Of a DNA stretch of 5,110 nucleotides, positions 1 to 5,110 are shown one piece after another. The number at the start of each line of letters is the position of its first letter. Positions within the stretch are counted from its first letter, which is position 1. The stretch comes from an uncultured Mucispirillum sp. (lineage in GTDB: Bacteria > Chrysiogenota > Deferribacteres > Deferribacterales > Mucispirillaceae). The position numbers and the translations under genes were made by a program. The stretch spans positions 1-5,110 of the forward strand of contig CAMWVK010000158.1 in assembly GCA_947177675.1 (NCBI GenBank), written 5' to 3'. The notes below the pieces were generated by a model. It had not been told where the DNA came from, ran no database searches, and was given only the letters and a program-made list of their open reading frames with translations.

Positions 1-23
1 ACCTATTGTATTTCATACTATTT

Positions 24-52
24 TCTATATATACTATATAGATAATAGTCAA
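24..52 (-). promoter_or_regulatory. Possible sigma-70 promoter directed out of the left edge
   Basis: Read on the minus strand, TTGACT (52-47) is followed after 17 nt by TATAGA (29-24). This would drive a gene lying left of the window. In such AT-rich DNA this pair can occur by chance, and the -10 box lies inside the palindrome at 25-41. No ribosome binding site or convincing start follows before position 1: an ATG at 16-14 lacks a Shine-Dalgarno. Treat as a weak candidate. Confidence 0.25.
25..41. repeat. Perfect 7-bp inverted repeat with 3-nt centre
   Basis: The arms CTATATA (25-31) and TATATAG (35-41) are exact reverse complements around TAC. The element lies about 20 bp beyond the stop codon of the last minus-strand gene. 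It is all A/T except the terminal pair and has no following T-tract in either direction, so it is a poor terminator. A protein-binding site is possible, as is chance. Confidence 0.35.
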
Positions 53-61
53 GAGCCAAAA

Positions 62-631
62 TTATTTTTTGATTAATTTATCAGCAAATATTGAGTTAAT
101 ATTTACTGGTGCATCACTATCTGAATAGTGGTATTTTATTTTAGTATTATTATCGCTGTCTGTTGATATTTCCATAATAGAGTGGAATAAAATTTTTGGT
201 CTTTCATATATAAAAGAATAGTAATAGACAGATAAGGGTTCATATAATTTATATGCTTTTATGTTTATAATATTATTAGATATTGTAACAAATGGGGCAT
301 ATATATTCAGTAAGTTAGAGCCTAAACATGTAAGATATTCTTTATTATCTTTCCAAAATGAAATAAAATACTGGCTTGTGCCTCTTGTTGCCCCATCATA
401 TTCTGTATAATAAAATGAAATAAATTTAAAATCTTCCCCTGAAAGAGTAATATTATCAATTATTATTTGAGTATCTTTAGGAAATTTAGGGTTTAATTTT
501 CTTTGCAGATATTCTACTGCATTTTGGAGGTCTAATGCTTTATGTTCATCAATAATAACAGGGTTAAAAACATTTTGAGCAAATGTATTAAAAGAAAAAA
601 GAATAAAAAACAAAGTAAATATGTATTTCAT
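62..631 (-). CDS. Small secreted/periplasmic protein of unknown function, last gene of the GT9 operon
   Basis: I do not recognise the family of this 189-residue protein. Residues 1-18 form a clear signal peptide: Lys2, a hydrophobic core rich in Phe, Leu and Ile, and a likely signal peptidase I site after Thr-Phe-Ala (cleavage before Gln19). There is no lipobox Cys, so the mature protein of about 171 residues should be soluble in the periplasm or exported further. It has one Cys (102), no later membrane segment, and many Tyr, Phe and Ile residues in alternating polar/apolar stretches, which suggests a beta-rich fold. An Asp/Ser/Asn-rich stretch (about 155-175) precedes a Lys-rich C-terminus. 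The start is supported by AGGA at 641-638, 6 nt ahead of the ATG. The gene begins 3 nt after the upstream glycosyltransferase stops, so it is probably co-translated with it. A link to surface glycan or envelope function rests on position alone. Confidence 0.8.
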   Translation of the reverse strand: MKYIFTLFFILFSFNTFAQNVFNPVIIDEHKALDLQNAVEYLQRKLNPKFPKDTQIIIDNITLSGEDFKFISFYYTEYDGATRGTSQYFISFWKDNKEYLTCLGSNLLNIYAPFVTISNNIINIKAYKLYEPLSVYYYSFIYERPKILFHSIMEISTDSDNNTKIKYHYSDSDAPVNINSIFADKLIKK

Positions 632-634
632 AAT

Positions 635-1612
635 TTATCCTGTAATTTTTGGGCTGTGATGCAGCATATTATTAACATGGTATCGCACTTCTTCCACACC
701 AATATCAAGCATACATTTAAAATGCTTCTTATAACAGTAGCTGCTGCCATGAATATGACATGGTCTGCATTTTAAGCAGGCATATTCTATAACTTTTGTA
801 TTTTTAAACATCGGATAAAACCCAAGTTCTTTTGTAGTAGGTCCAAATACTGCAATAGTTGGTATATTTAATGCAGTTGCAATATGCATAGGTCCAGAAT
901 CAGTTGTAATAAAAATATCAGCTTGAGAAATAAACTCAATTAATGCAGAGAGAGAAACCTTACCAGTTTTATCATCAGCAGATGAGGGCACATTGATTTC
1001 TCCGTTACCAATATATATAACATTTAAGCCGTCATCAGAAAGAATACTTCCAAGTTCTGCAAAAAAAGGCCATTCTTTTGTAGCTTTAGATGCAAAAGGG
1101 TGGATAACAGCATTTTTTAATGATTTATTTCTTTCAATATTAGGAAAAGGAAGATAAGGTCTAAGCATTTCAATATCAGGCTTATCCAGTTTAAAAGCTT
1201 TCATAAATGGTTTAAAATATTTAAAAACTGTATGTTCCTGTAGTTTTGAGCGACATAATCTGTGCTTAACATAAAGCCTTCTAGCAAGAGAGTTCTTATT
1301 ATATACATAGCTTTTGCAGGAAGAAATAAAGCGGACAAAACATGAACGAATATTATTATGTAAATCAAAAACAGCATCATAGTTAGGCATAATAGACATT
1401 GTTTCATTTAAATCTATCAAGGAATCGCCTTTTTTGATAGTGTAAATATTTCTGATATATGGATAGTCCTGCAATACACCTGCAAAATGAGAATATGTAA
1501 GCAAATCTATTGCAATATCTTCGGAAACATTTTCTTTTACATACTTTAAAACCCCTGTAAGTAATACAATATCACCAAGAGAGCTGAACCTGATTACTAA
1601 AATTTCTTTCAT
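635..1612 (-). CDS. GT9 family glycosyltransferase (ADP-heptose:LPS heptosyltransferase-like), second copy
   Basis: This 325-residue protein is of normal length for glycosyltransferase family 9, the GT-B fold enzymes that move heptose from ADP-heptose onto the LPS inner core at the cytoplasmic face of the inner membrane. The N-terminal Rossmann domain opens with ILVIRFSSLGD; Asp14 aligns with the proposed catalytic Asp of WaaC. FDLHNNIRS (82-90) is the typical mid-domain strand. The nucleotide-binding half carries HPFASKATKEWP (171-182, Lys179 in the conserved Lys-x-Trp-Pro position) and TDSGPMH (237-243), then GPT. The C-terminus has a Cys cluster at 279, 282, 285, 293 and 300. The ATG follows AGGG (1623-1620) by 7 nt, inside the last codons of the preceding GT9 gene, whose stop is 3 nt away. 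The two GT9 proteins are paralogues but well diverged, so they probably add successive sugars. The exact donor and acceptor cannot be read from sequence. There is no sign of frameshift or truncation. Confidence 0.88.
   Translation of the reverse strand: MKEILVIRFSSLGDIVLLTGVLKYVKENVSEDIAIDLLTYSHFAGVLQDYPYIRNIYTIKKGDSLIDLNETMSIMPNYDAVFDLHNNIRSCFVRFISSCKSYVYNKNSLARRLYVKHRLCRSKLQEHTVFKYFKPFMKAFKLDKPDIEMLRPYLPFPNIERNKSLKNAVIHPFASKATKEWPFFAELGSILSDDGLNVIYIGNGEINVPSSADDKTGKVSLSALIEFISQADIFITTDSGPMHIATALNIPTIAVFGPTTKELGFYPMFKNTKVIEYACLKCRPCHIHGSSYCYKKHFKCMLDIGVEEVRYHVNNMLHHSPKITG
638..641 (-). promoter_or_regulatory. Ribosome binding site AGGA of the secreted-protein gene
   Basis: AGGA on the minus strand lies 6 nt before the ATG at 631. 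It is inside the final codons of the upstream GT9 gene, which ties translation of the two genes together. Confidence 0.6.
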
Positions 1613-1615
1613 ATA

Positions 1616-2674
1616 TTAACCCTGCTGCAAAATAGAAAGTGCAGCAATTAACACTCTTTCAGGTTCAATATCTTTCATACACTTAAAATGACCTTTTGGA
1701 CAGGTATGACCGCCATGTTTGCCGCAGGGTCTGCAGTCTATATTATTATTTTCAACTACAATACTTTTTTCATCATACGGAAAAAAGCCTAAAGATTTAA
1801 CAGTAGGTCCAAAAACTGTAACTGTTGGAGTGCCTGCAGCAATAGCTATATGCATAGCACCGCTGTCATTAGACAAAAGCAGGGCAACTGCTGAAAGAAC
1901 AGCAGGAAGTTCTCTTAAAGATGTTTTATATGCAAAATCAAAGTAAGGGTGTTTAAAAAGCTTTGCAAATTCATCAAGGCTGTCTCTATCATCTTTGCCG
2001 CCGAATAATGCTATTGCATAGCCTTTACTGTATAAATCTTCTGCAGCCTTTACAAAATATTCTACTGGATATCTTTTTGTAGGCCATACACTTCCTGGAG
2101 CAATACCAACAACCTTTTTACGAGGGGCAGAAACAGCAAAATAAGAAAGAGTATTTTCTTTTAAATGTTCATCAATATAAGCTGTCAACTGACCGCCGAT
2201 TTTTTTTGCTTCTTCTAATGAAAAATCATCACACAATGCACTTAAAATCATTAGATTTCTTTCCACTTCACAAAGTTCCTGCTTTTTTTCCACTCTTTTA
2301 TTGAAAAGATAGCTCATAACTGCAGAAGAAAAACCGATAACGCATGTATTTTTTACCATAGAAAATAAAGTAGTAGAGCGAAGTGATAAATGTAAATTAA
2401 TAATTAAATCAAACTGATAGTTTGAAACAATTTTTACAAACTTTAAAAGCCCTGAAAAACCTTTTTGAGTATTACGCTTATCAAAAATAATAACTTCGTT
2501 AATAAATGGTATATTATAAAAAAGGTCGGCATGTTCTGGACGGACGCAGAAAGATATTCTTGCTTTTGGATAAAGCACATGCAGAGCTCTTATTAATGGT
2601 GTAGTAATTATAGTATCCCCTAAAAAAGCAGGGTTAAATACGAGTATATTTTTAAATTGAGTGTTTGCTTTCAT
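1616..2674 (-). CDS. GT9 family glycosyltransferase (lipopolysaccharide heptosyltransferase II/WaaF-like), first copy
   Basis: With the ATG at 2674 the protein is 352 residues, typical of WaaF-like heptosyltransferases that add heptose to the LPS inner core. It opens with ILVFNPAFLGDTIITTPL (Asp20 in the catalytic position). It continues with FDLIINLH (88-95), the WaaF-style phosphate-binding segment APGSVWPTKRYP (192-203, Lys200), and SNDSGAMH (268-275) followed by an Ala/Gly-Thr-Pro stretch and FGPT. Cys at 314, 317, 325 and 332 form a C-terminal cluster with the same spacing as in the neighbouring paralogue. The frame stays open upstream to 2773, but the extra 33 residues would lie wholly within the pseudouridine synthase gene and do not resemble a GT9 N-terminus; another ATG at 2692 is possible. 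No Shine-Dalgarno precedes either ATG. The start overlaps the end of the upstream gene by 23 nt, so reinitiation or coupling is the likely mode of translation. Heptose as the sugar is inferred from family resemblance. Confidence 0.88.
   Translation of the reverse strand: MKANTQFKNILVFNPAFLGDTIITTPLIRALHVLYPKARISFCVRPEHADLFYNIPFINEVIIFDKRNTQKGFSGLLKFVKIVSNYQFDLIINLHLSLRSTTLFSMVKNTCVIGFSSAVMSYLFNKRVEKKQELCEVERNLMILSALCDDFSLEEAKKIGGQLTAYIDEHLKENTLSYFAVSAPRKKVVGIAPGSVWPTKRYPVEYFVKAAEDLYSKGYAIALFGGKDDRDSLDEFAKLFKHPYFDFAYKTSLRELPAVLSAVALLLSNDSGAMHIAIAAGTPTVTVFGPTVKSLGFFPYDEKSIVVENNNIDCRPCGKHGGHTCPKGHFKCMKDIEPERVLIAALSILQQG
1620..1623 (-). promoter_or_regulatory. Ribosome binding site AGGG of the second GT9 gene
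   Basis: AGGG on the minus strand ends 7 nt before the ATG at 1612. It sits within the last sense codon of the first GT9 gene, supporting this start and coupling of the two genes. Confidence 0.55.
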
Positions 2675-3341
2675 AATTATATTGATACACATTTTTTTCT
2701 GATAATTCAAGCAGATTGATATGTTTAAGAATAAAATTTGTAATATTTGACTTAAAGCCGATATATTTTTCATTTTTTGGATTTAAAAAACCCATATAAA
2801 AGCACTGCAGAGTAAGTCTCTTATCATCAGTCTTTTTATTATAAAGAAAGTCTTGGTAAAGTGGAGCTTTCAATGATTTAAGATGCACTCTTATCTGGTG
2901 AGTTCTGCCAGTTTTAGGACTGGCAAGTATTAATGCACCTTTATCGCTTGATGAAAGATTATAAAAAGAAGTGACTGCATTTTTACCACTTTTAAAATTG
3001 ACAGAATATTTTCCATGGTTTGATTTAGCAATAGGCAGCATTAAAGACTGGGGAAATATTTTATTTTCAGTAACAGCAATATAATATTTTGTAACAGCAG
3101 ATTTTTCAAACTGCATAGATAAATGCCTGTGGGCAGATTTATTTCTTGCAAATATCATTAATCCGCCAGTGCCTGCATCAAGGCGGTGGATAACATATAC
3201 TTCACCATAATCATGCCTTAAAATATCTATTAACGGTATAACAGTATTTTTTCTGTCTGGTATGACATATATGCCGTGATTTTTCTGCACTGCTAATATA
3301 TTCTTATCTTTATATATTTCAATATAGCTGTATTCATTCAT
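2652..3341 (-). CDS. RluA-family RNA pseudouridine synthase
   Basis: With the ATG at 3341 the protein is 229 residues and consists of the RluA/RluC/RluD catalytic domain alone, without an N-terminal S4 RNA-binding domain. Enzymes of this family turn specific uridines in rRNA or tRNA into pseudouridine. Visible motifs are YIEIYKDKNILAVQKNHGI (6-24), the usual family opening; HRLDAGTGGL (52-61), with Asp55 the catalytic aspartate; KYYIAV (85-90); GKNAVTSFY (119-127); and PKTGRTHQIRVHL (142-154). Gly59 stands where most members have Ser (TSGL), a tolerated variation. The target site cannot be deduced. A GTG start at 3398 keeps the frame open but gives 19 residues unlike the family and would read through the promoter, so I reject it. 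No Shine-Dalgarno precedes the ATG; the promoter suggests a leaderless transcript. It is the first gene of the operon, and its stop lies 23 nt inside the following GT9 gene. Confidence 0.88.
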   Translation of the reverse strand: MNEYSYIEIYKDKNILAVQKNHGIYVIPDRKNTVIPLIDILRHDYGEVYVIHRLDAGTGGLMIFARNKSAHRHLSMQFEKSAVTKYYIAVTENKIFPQSLMLPIAKSNHGKYSVNFKSGKNAVTSFYNLSSSDKGALILASPKTGRTHQIRVHLKSLKAPLYQDFLYNKKTDDKRLTLQCFYMGFLNPKNEKYIGFKSNITNFILKHINLLELSEKNVYQYNYESKHSI

Positions 3342-3347
3342 AGTGAA

Positions 3348-3376
3348 GTTATAATAAAAGAGTATAAATGTGTCAA
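3348..3376 (-). promoter_or_regulatory. Sigma-70 promoter of the pseudouridine synthase-GT9 operon
   Basis: On the minus strand, a perfect -35 box TTGACA (3376-3371) is followed after exactly 17 nt by TATAAC (3353-3348). The expected start of transcription is about 3341, which is the A of the predicted ATG. The site lies in the 152-bp divergent intergenic region and explains why no ribosome binding site is found for this gene. Confidence 0.7.
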
Positions 3377-3412
3377 TATCTATTAGCTGAAATAACACTT
3401 AAATAATAACAT

Positions 3413-3430
3413 TTGGCAATGAATTTGCTA
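3413..3430 (+). promoter_or_regulatory. Sigma-54 (RpoN) promoter of the 522-aa gene
   Basis: TTGGCAATGAATTTGCTA fits the -24/-12 consensus (TTGGCACG-N4-TTGCW). GG at 3415-3416 and GC at 3427-3428 are separated by the obligatory 10 bp; only the C and G after TTGGCA are missing. Predicted transcription start is about 3440, giving a 54-nt leader. Sigma-54 promoters need an activator ATPase; no upstream activator site is recognisable. In Campylobacter and Helicobacter, sigma-54 serves hook and basal-body flagellar genes. Confidence 0.7.
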
Positions 3431-3439
3431 AAATTTAAG

Positions 3440-3454
3440 ATATAGTCACTATAT
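3440..3454. repeat. 15-bp palindrome at the predicted transcription start
   Basis: ATATAGT (3440-3446) and ACTATAT (3448-3454) are perfect reverse complements around a central C. The element begins at the start site predicted from the sigma-54 promoter. It could be an operator, or a short 5' hairpin in the RNA (6-bp stem, 3-nt loop). Its composition is AT-rich, so chance is not excluded. Confidence 0.45.
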
Positions 3455-3481
3455 ACTAGGAAAAATATTCCACTGTTTATT

Positions 3482-3487
3482 AAGGAG
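3482..3487 (+). promoter_or_regulatory. Strong Shine-Dalgarno AAGGAG
   Basis: AAGGAG ends 6 nt before the ATG at 3494 and fixes the start of the 522-residue protein. It is the best ribosome binding site in the window, suggesting high expression once the gene is transcribed. Confidence 0.75.
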
Positions 3488-3493
3488 ATTGTT

Positions 3494-5062
3494 ATGCAGA
3501 TAAATAATAATTACACTAATACACAGATATTGCAAAGTAATTATAAAAATAATACTTTACAATTTGCAGATACATCTGCCAAATACAAAACAGAAATGGA
3601 TAAAGTGGATATTACATCAAAAGAAACTATACAAATAGAAACAGTTAATAAACCAGATTACAGCGATGAAGAAATATCAGAATTTTTAAAAGATAAACCA
3701 TATACAGCATTTATGTATGAATATTATGAAAAACATACACTAGGTTCAGGCAAACCATATGTAACAGATTTTATGGACAGATATTACAATAAAAAGCCCC
3801 AAGAATCTGGATTTTTAATGAGTATGCGGACAAATTCAAAAGCTTTAGGAAAAGGATTAGATACATTAGAAAAATTTAAGGAACAGTTAGCAAGAGAGGC
3901 AATAGCTCAAAAGGCAACATCAATAAGTGGCACTGCTTCATGTCTACCAGAAGCTATTCAATACAAAGAAGATTATGGCATACATATTTATTATCCTTGG
4001 GGACAATCTGATAATCTAATAGATACTCCACTACATATAGACAGCTCATTTATGTATCAGGATATGCGGATAGATGAAAATGGTCGGGTAATGATACTAC
4101 CAAAAGAAAGTGATGAATGGATAACAAGAGATGAATTTATAGAAATGTATCCAGATTATGAATTATATGCATCGATAGATGTAACAGCACACTCCGAGAC
4201 AAATAAAGCATTTTATAAAGGCGAAGATGTTTTTAAAAAATATGCAGAAGAATTTATATCAGGATTAAGTGAAGAAGAAAAAAAAATATTAAAGGATAAT
4301 GATATATTTGCTTCTCCCGCATTAACAACAACAGGAATAAAGGGAATAGAACAGTTTACAAAAGATATAGATGATATAAAAGCAGCTAGTGTAAATAAGT
4401 GGAGTGGGCTAAATACTATCAGAAAAGAATTTATTCAACTGGCTGAAGAAGTCAAGTTAACTTTTGCAAAAGGAATGTCAAGAAGTGAGCTAAAAGAAGG
4501 AGATATTCCGTCACAACAAAGACCGTATGCAATAATACCATTTTATTCTAATTTTGAACGAGATGCAAAATTAATTAAAGAATTAGGGTTAAGTGATTAT
4601 ATAAAAATAGATACCAGCAAGATGGATTTGGAAAAAGGCACAATAAATGGTTACAGATTTGATATGGATTTTATAAATGAATATAGTGAATGTTTTTATA
4701 ATCCAGAACGAGATATACCATATATGCAAAGCTTATTTTATACTCATGAAGAATATGATAAATTGTTAACTCAATATGGCACAGCTAAAAATATAGAGAA
4801 AGCATATTTATATGCAATGGATAATAATTTATCACTAGATATATTATCCAATGATTATACATCAGCCATAGGAGTAGAAGCGGGGGCAGGAATACATAAA
4901 GAATTACATAGTAATTTAAATGGCAGAGATGATTTTTTAGAATCATTATTCAGTGAGAAAAATAAAGATGAAATAAATACATATACAAATATAACAATAA
5001 ATGAAATTATTAGCAGTATAAGTGAAGGTAAATTTAGGCGTTGTAAAATTTTGGAAAAATAG
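3494..5062 (+). CDS. Uncharacterised 522-aa protein, sigma-54 controlled, possibly flagellum-exported
   Basis: I do not recognise a conserved domain with confidence. Residues 1-50 are rich in Asn, Gln, Thr, Ser and Lys, with no hydrophobic segment, so there is no Sec signal or membrane anchor. Such a polar, flexible N-terminus resembles export signals of flagellar type III substrates. The rest is acidic, Tyr-rich and apparently mostly helical: an amphipathic stretch at about 113-140, an acidic helix at 244-268 (SGLSEEEKKILKD), and helices near 310-335, 415-440 and 483-510. Three Cys (150, 400, 517) are scattered. The start is set by AAGGAG and the ATG. The gene is alone on this strand, divergent from the LPS operon, and preceded by a sigma-54 promoter. 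The architecture recalls the Cj0814-type flagellar-dependent secreted proteins annotated in Campylobacter, but I cannot confirm homology. The last residues (FRRCKILEK) end near the contig end, so a base error there could have altered the true C-terminus. A run of nine A (4278-4286) lies mid-gene. Confidence 0.8.
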   Translation: MQINNNYTNTQILQSNYKNNTLQFADTSAKYKTEMDKVDITSKETIQIETVNKPDYSDEEISEFLKDKPYTAFMYEYYEKHTLGSGKPYVTDFMDRYYNKKPQESGFLMSMRTNSKALGKGLDTLEKFKEQLAREAIAQKATSISGTASCLPEAIQYKEDYGIHIYYPWGQSDNLIDTPLHIDSSFMYQDMRIDENGRVMILPKESDEWITRDEFIEMYPDYELYASIDVTAHSETNKAFYKGEDVFKKYAEEFISGLSEEEKKILKDNDIFASPALTTTGIKGIEQFTKDIDDIKAASVNKWSGLNTIRKEFIQLAEEVKLTFAKGMSRSELKEGDIPSQQRPYAIIPFYSNFERDAKLIKELGLSDYIKIDTSKMDLEKGTINGYRFDMDFINEYSECFYNPERDIPYMQSLFYTHEEYDKLLTQYGTAKNIEKAYLYAMDNNLSLDILSNDYTSAIGVEAGAGIHKELHSNLNGRDDFLESLFSEKNKDEINTYTNITINEIISSISEGKFRRCKILEK

Positions 5063-5084
5063 AAAAACCATACCAGAGTAGTCA

Positions 5085-5110
5085 CTGTAAGATATACACA
5101 TCTGACGCTG
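5085..5110. other. Residual Nextera sequencing adapter at contig end
   Basis: TATACACATCTGACGCTG (5093-5110) equals 18 consecutive bases of the Nextera read-1 transposase adapter, covering part of the mosaic end and the start of the i5-side tail. CTGT at 5085-5088 also matches at the correct offset, with only 5089-5092 (AAGA where the adapter has CTCT) differing. The genomic sequence therefore stops somewhere between about 5084 and 5092. No biological element should be inferred from these bases. Confidence 0.88.

Noticed and set aside
542..775. Plus-strand 77-codon open frame
   Set aside because: It is antisense to the secreted-protein and GT9 genes, has no ribosome binding site, and encodes a low-complexity product typical of shadow frames.
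1201..1407. Minus-strand 68-codon frame with hydrophobic product
   Set aside because: It lies fully inside the second GT9 gene in another frame; its hydrophobicity comes from T-rich codons read out of phase.
1719..1946. Plus-strand 75-codon open frame
   Set aside because: It is antisense to the conserved nucleotide-binding region of the first GT9 gene, and nothing supports expression.
3342..3398. GTG start that would lengthen the pseudouridine synthase by 19 residues
   Set aside because: The added residues do not resemble the family N-terminus, no Shine-Dalgarno is present, and the stretch contains the -35 and -10 boxes.
3425..3457. Sigma-70 promoter for the plus-strand gene (TTGCTA plus TATACT)
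   Set aside because: The TATACT at 3452-3457 is good, but the only -35-like box is 21 nt away, too far; the sigma-54 reading of the same TTGCTA is much better.
3459..3471. Inverted repeat GGAA-N5-TTCC in the 5' leader
   Set aside because: Four-base arms in AT-rich DNA are expected by chance and give no stable hairpin.
4855..5085. Minus-strand 76-codon frame, membrane-like
   Set aside because: It is antisense to the end of the 522-residue gene and begins at the edge of the adapter-like sequence; the hydrophobic run is a shadow of AT-rich coding DNA.
5085..5110. Transposon inverted repeat or mobile-element end
   Set aside because: The resemblance to a Tn5-type mosaic end comes from the sequencing adapter, shown by the adapter-specific GACGCTG tail that follows.

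Overview
This is an AT-rich window (roughly 30% GC by eye) from what looks like a Gram-negative, probably flagellated bacterium. Two tandem GT9 heptosyltransferase-type enzymes point to a lipopolysaccharide or lipooligosaccharide outer membrane. The base composition and codon use would suit an AT-rich host-associated lineage such as Campylobacterota or Deferribacterota (for example Mucispirillum). That placement is a guess from style, not from a diagnostic gene.

Layout. Four genes run leftward on the minus strand as one tight operon: an RluA-type pseudouridine synthase (3341-2652), a first GT9 glycosyltransferase (2674-1616), a second GT9 glycosyltransferase (1612-635), and a small secreted protein of unknown function (631-62). 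Junctions are a 23-nt overlap, then gaps of 3 nt and 3 nt, so translation is probably coupled. A near-consensus sigma-70 promoter (TTGACA, 17 nt, TATAAC) lies just before the first gene. It places the predicted transcription start on the A of that gene's ATG, which suggests a leaderless message. No terminator is visible after the last gene; a weak promoter-like pair and a small palindrome sit in the first 60 bases.

Divergently, on the plus strand, one gene of 522 codons (3494-5062) has a good Shine-Dalgarno and a well-formed sigma-54 promoter (TTGGCA/TTGCTA with GG-N10-GC). A 15-bp palindrome begins at its predicted transcription start. The product has no recognised domain and no signal peptide. 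Its N-terminus is polar and disordered-looking, and the sigma-54 promoter hints at the flagellar regulon, so a flagellum-exported protein is the leading hypothesis, unproven.

The last bases (5093-5110) match the Nextera transposase adapter over 18 consecutive bases. The right edge is therefore a contig end with untrimmed sequencing adapter, not genome. I see no tRNA, rRNA, CRISPR or insertion sequence. The candidates for something undescribed are the sigma-54-driven orphan protein and the small secreted protein attached to the glycosyltransferase operon.
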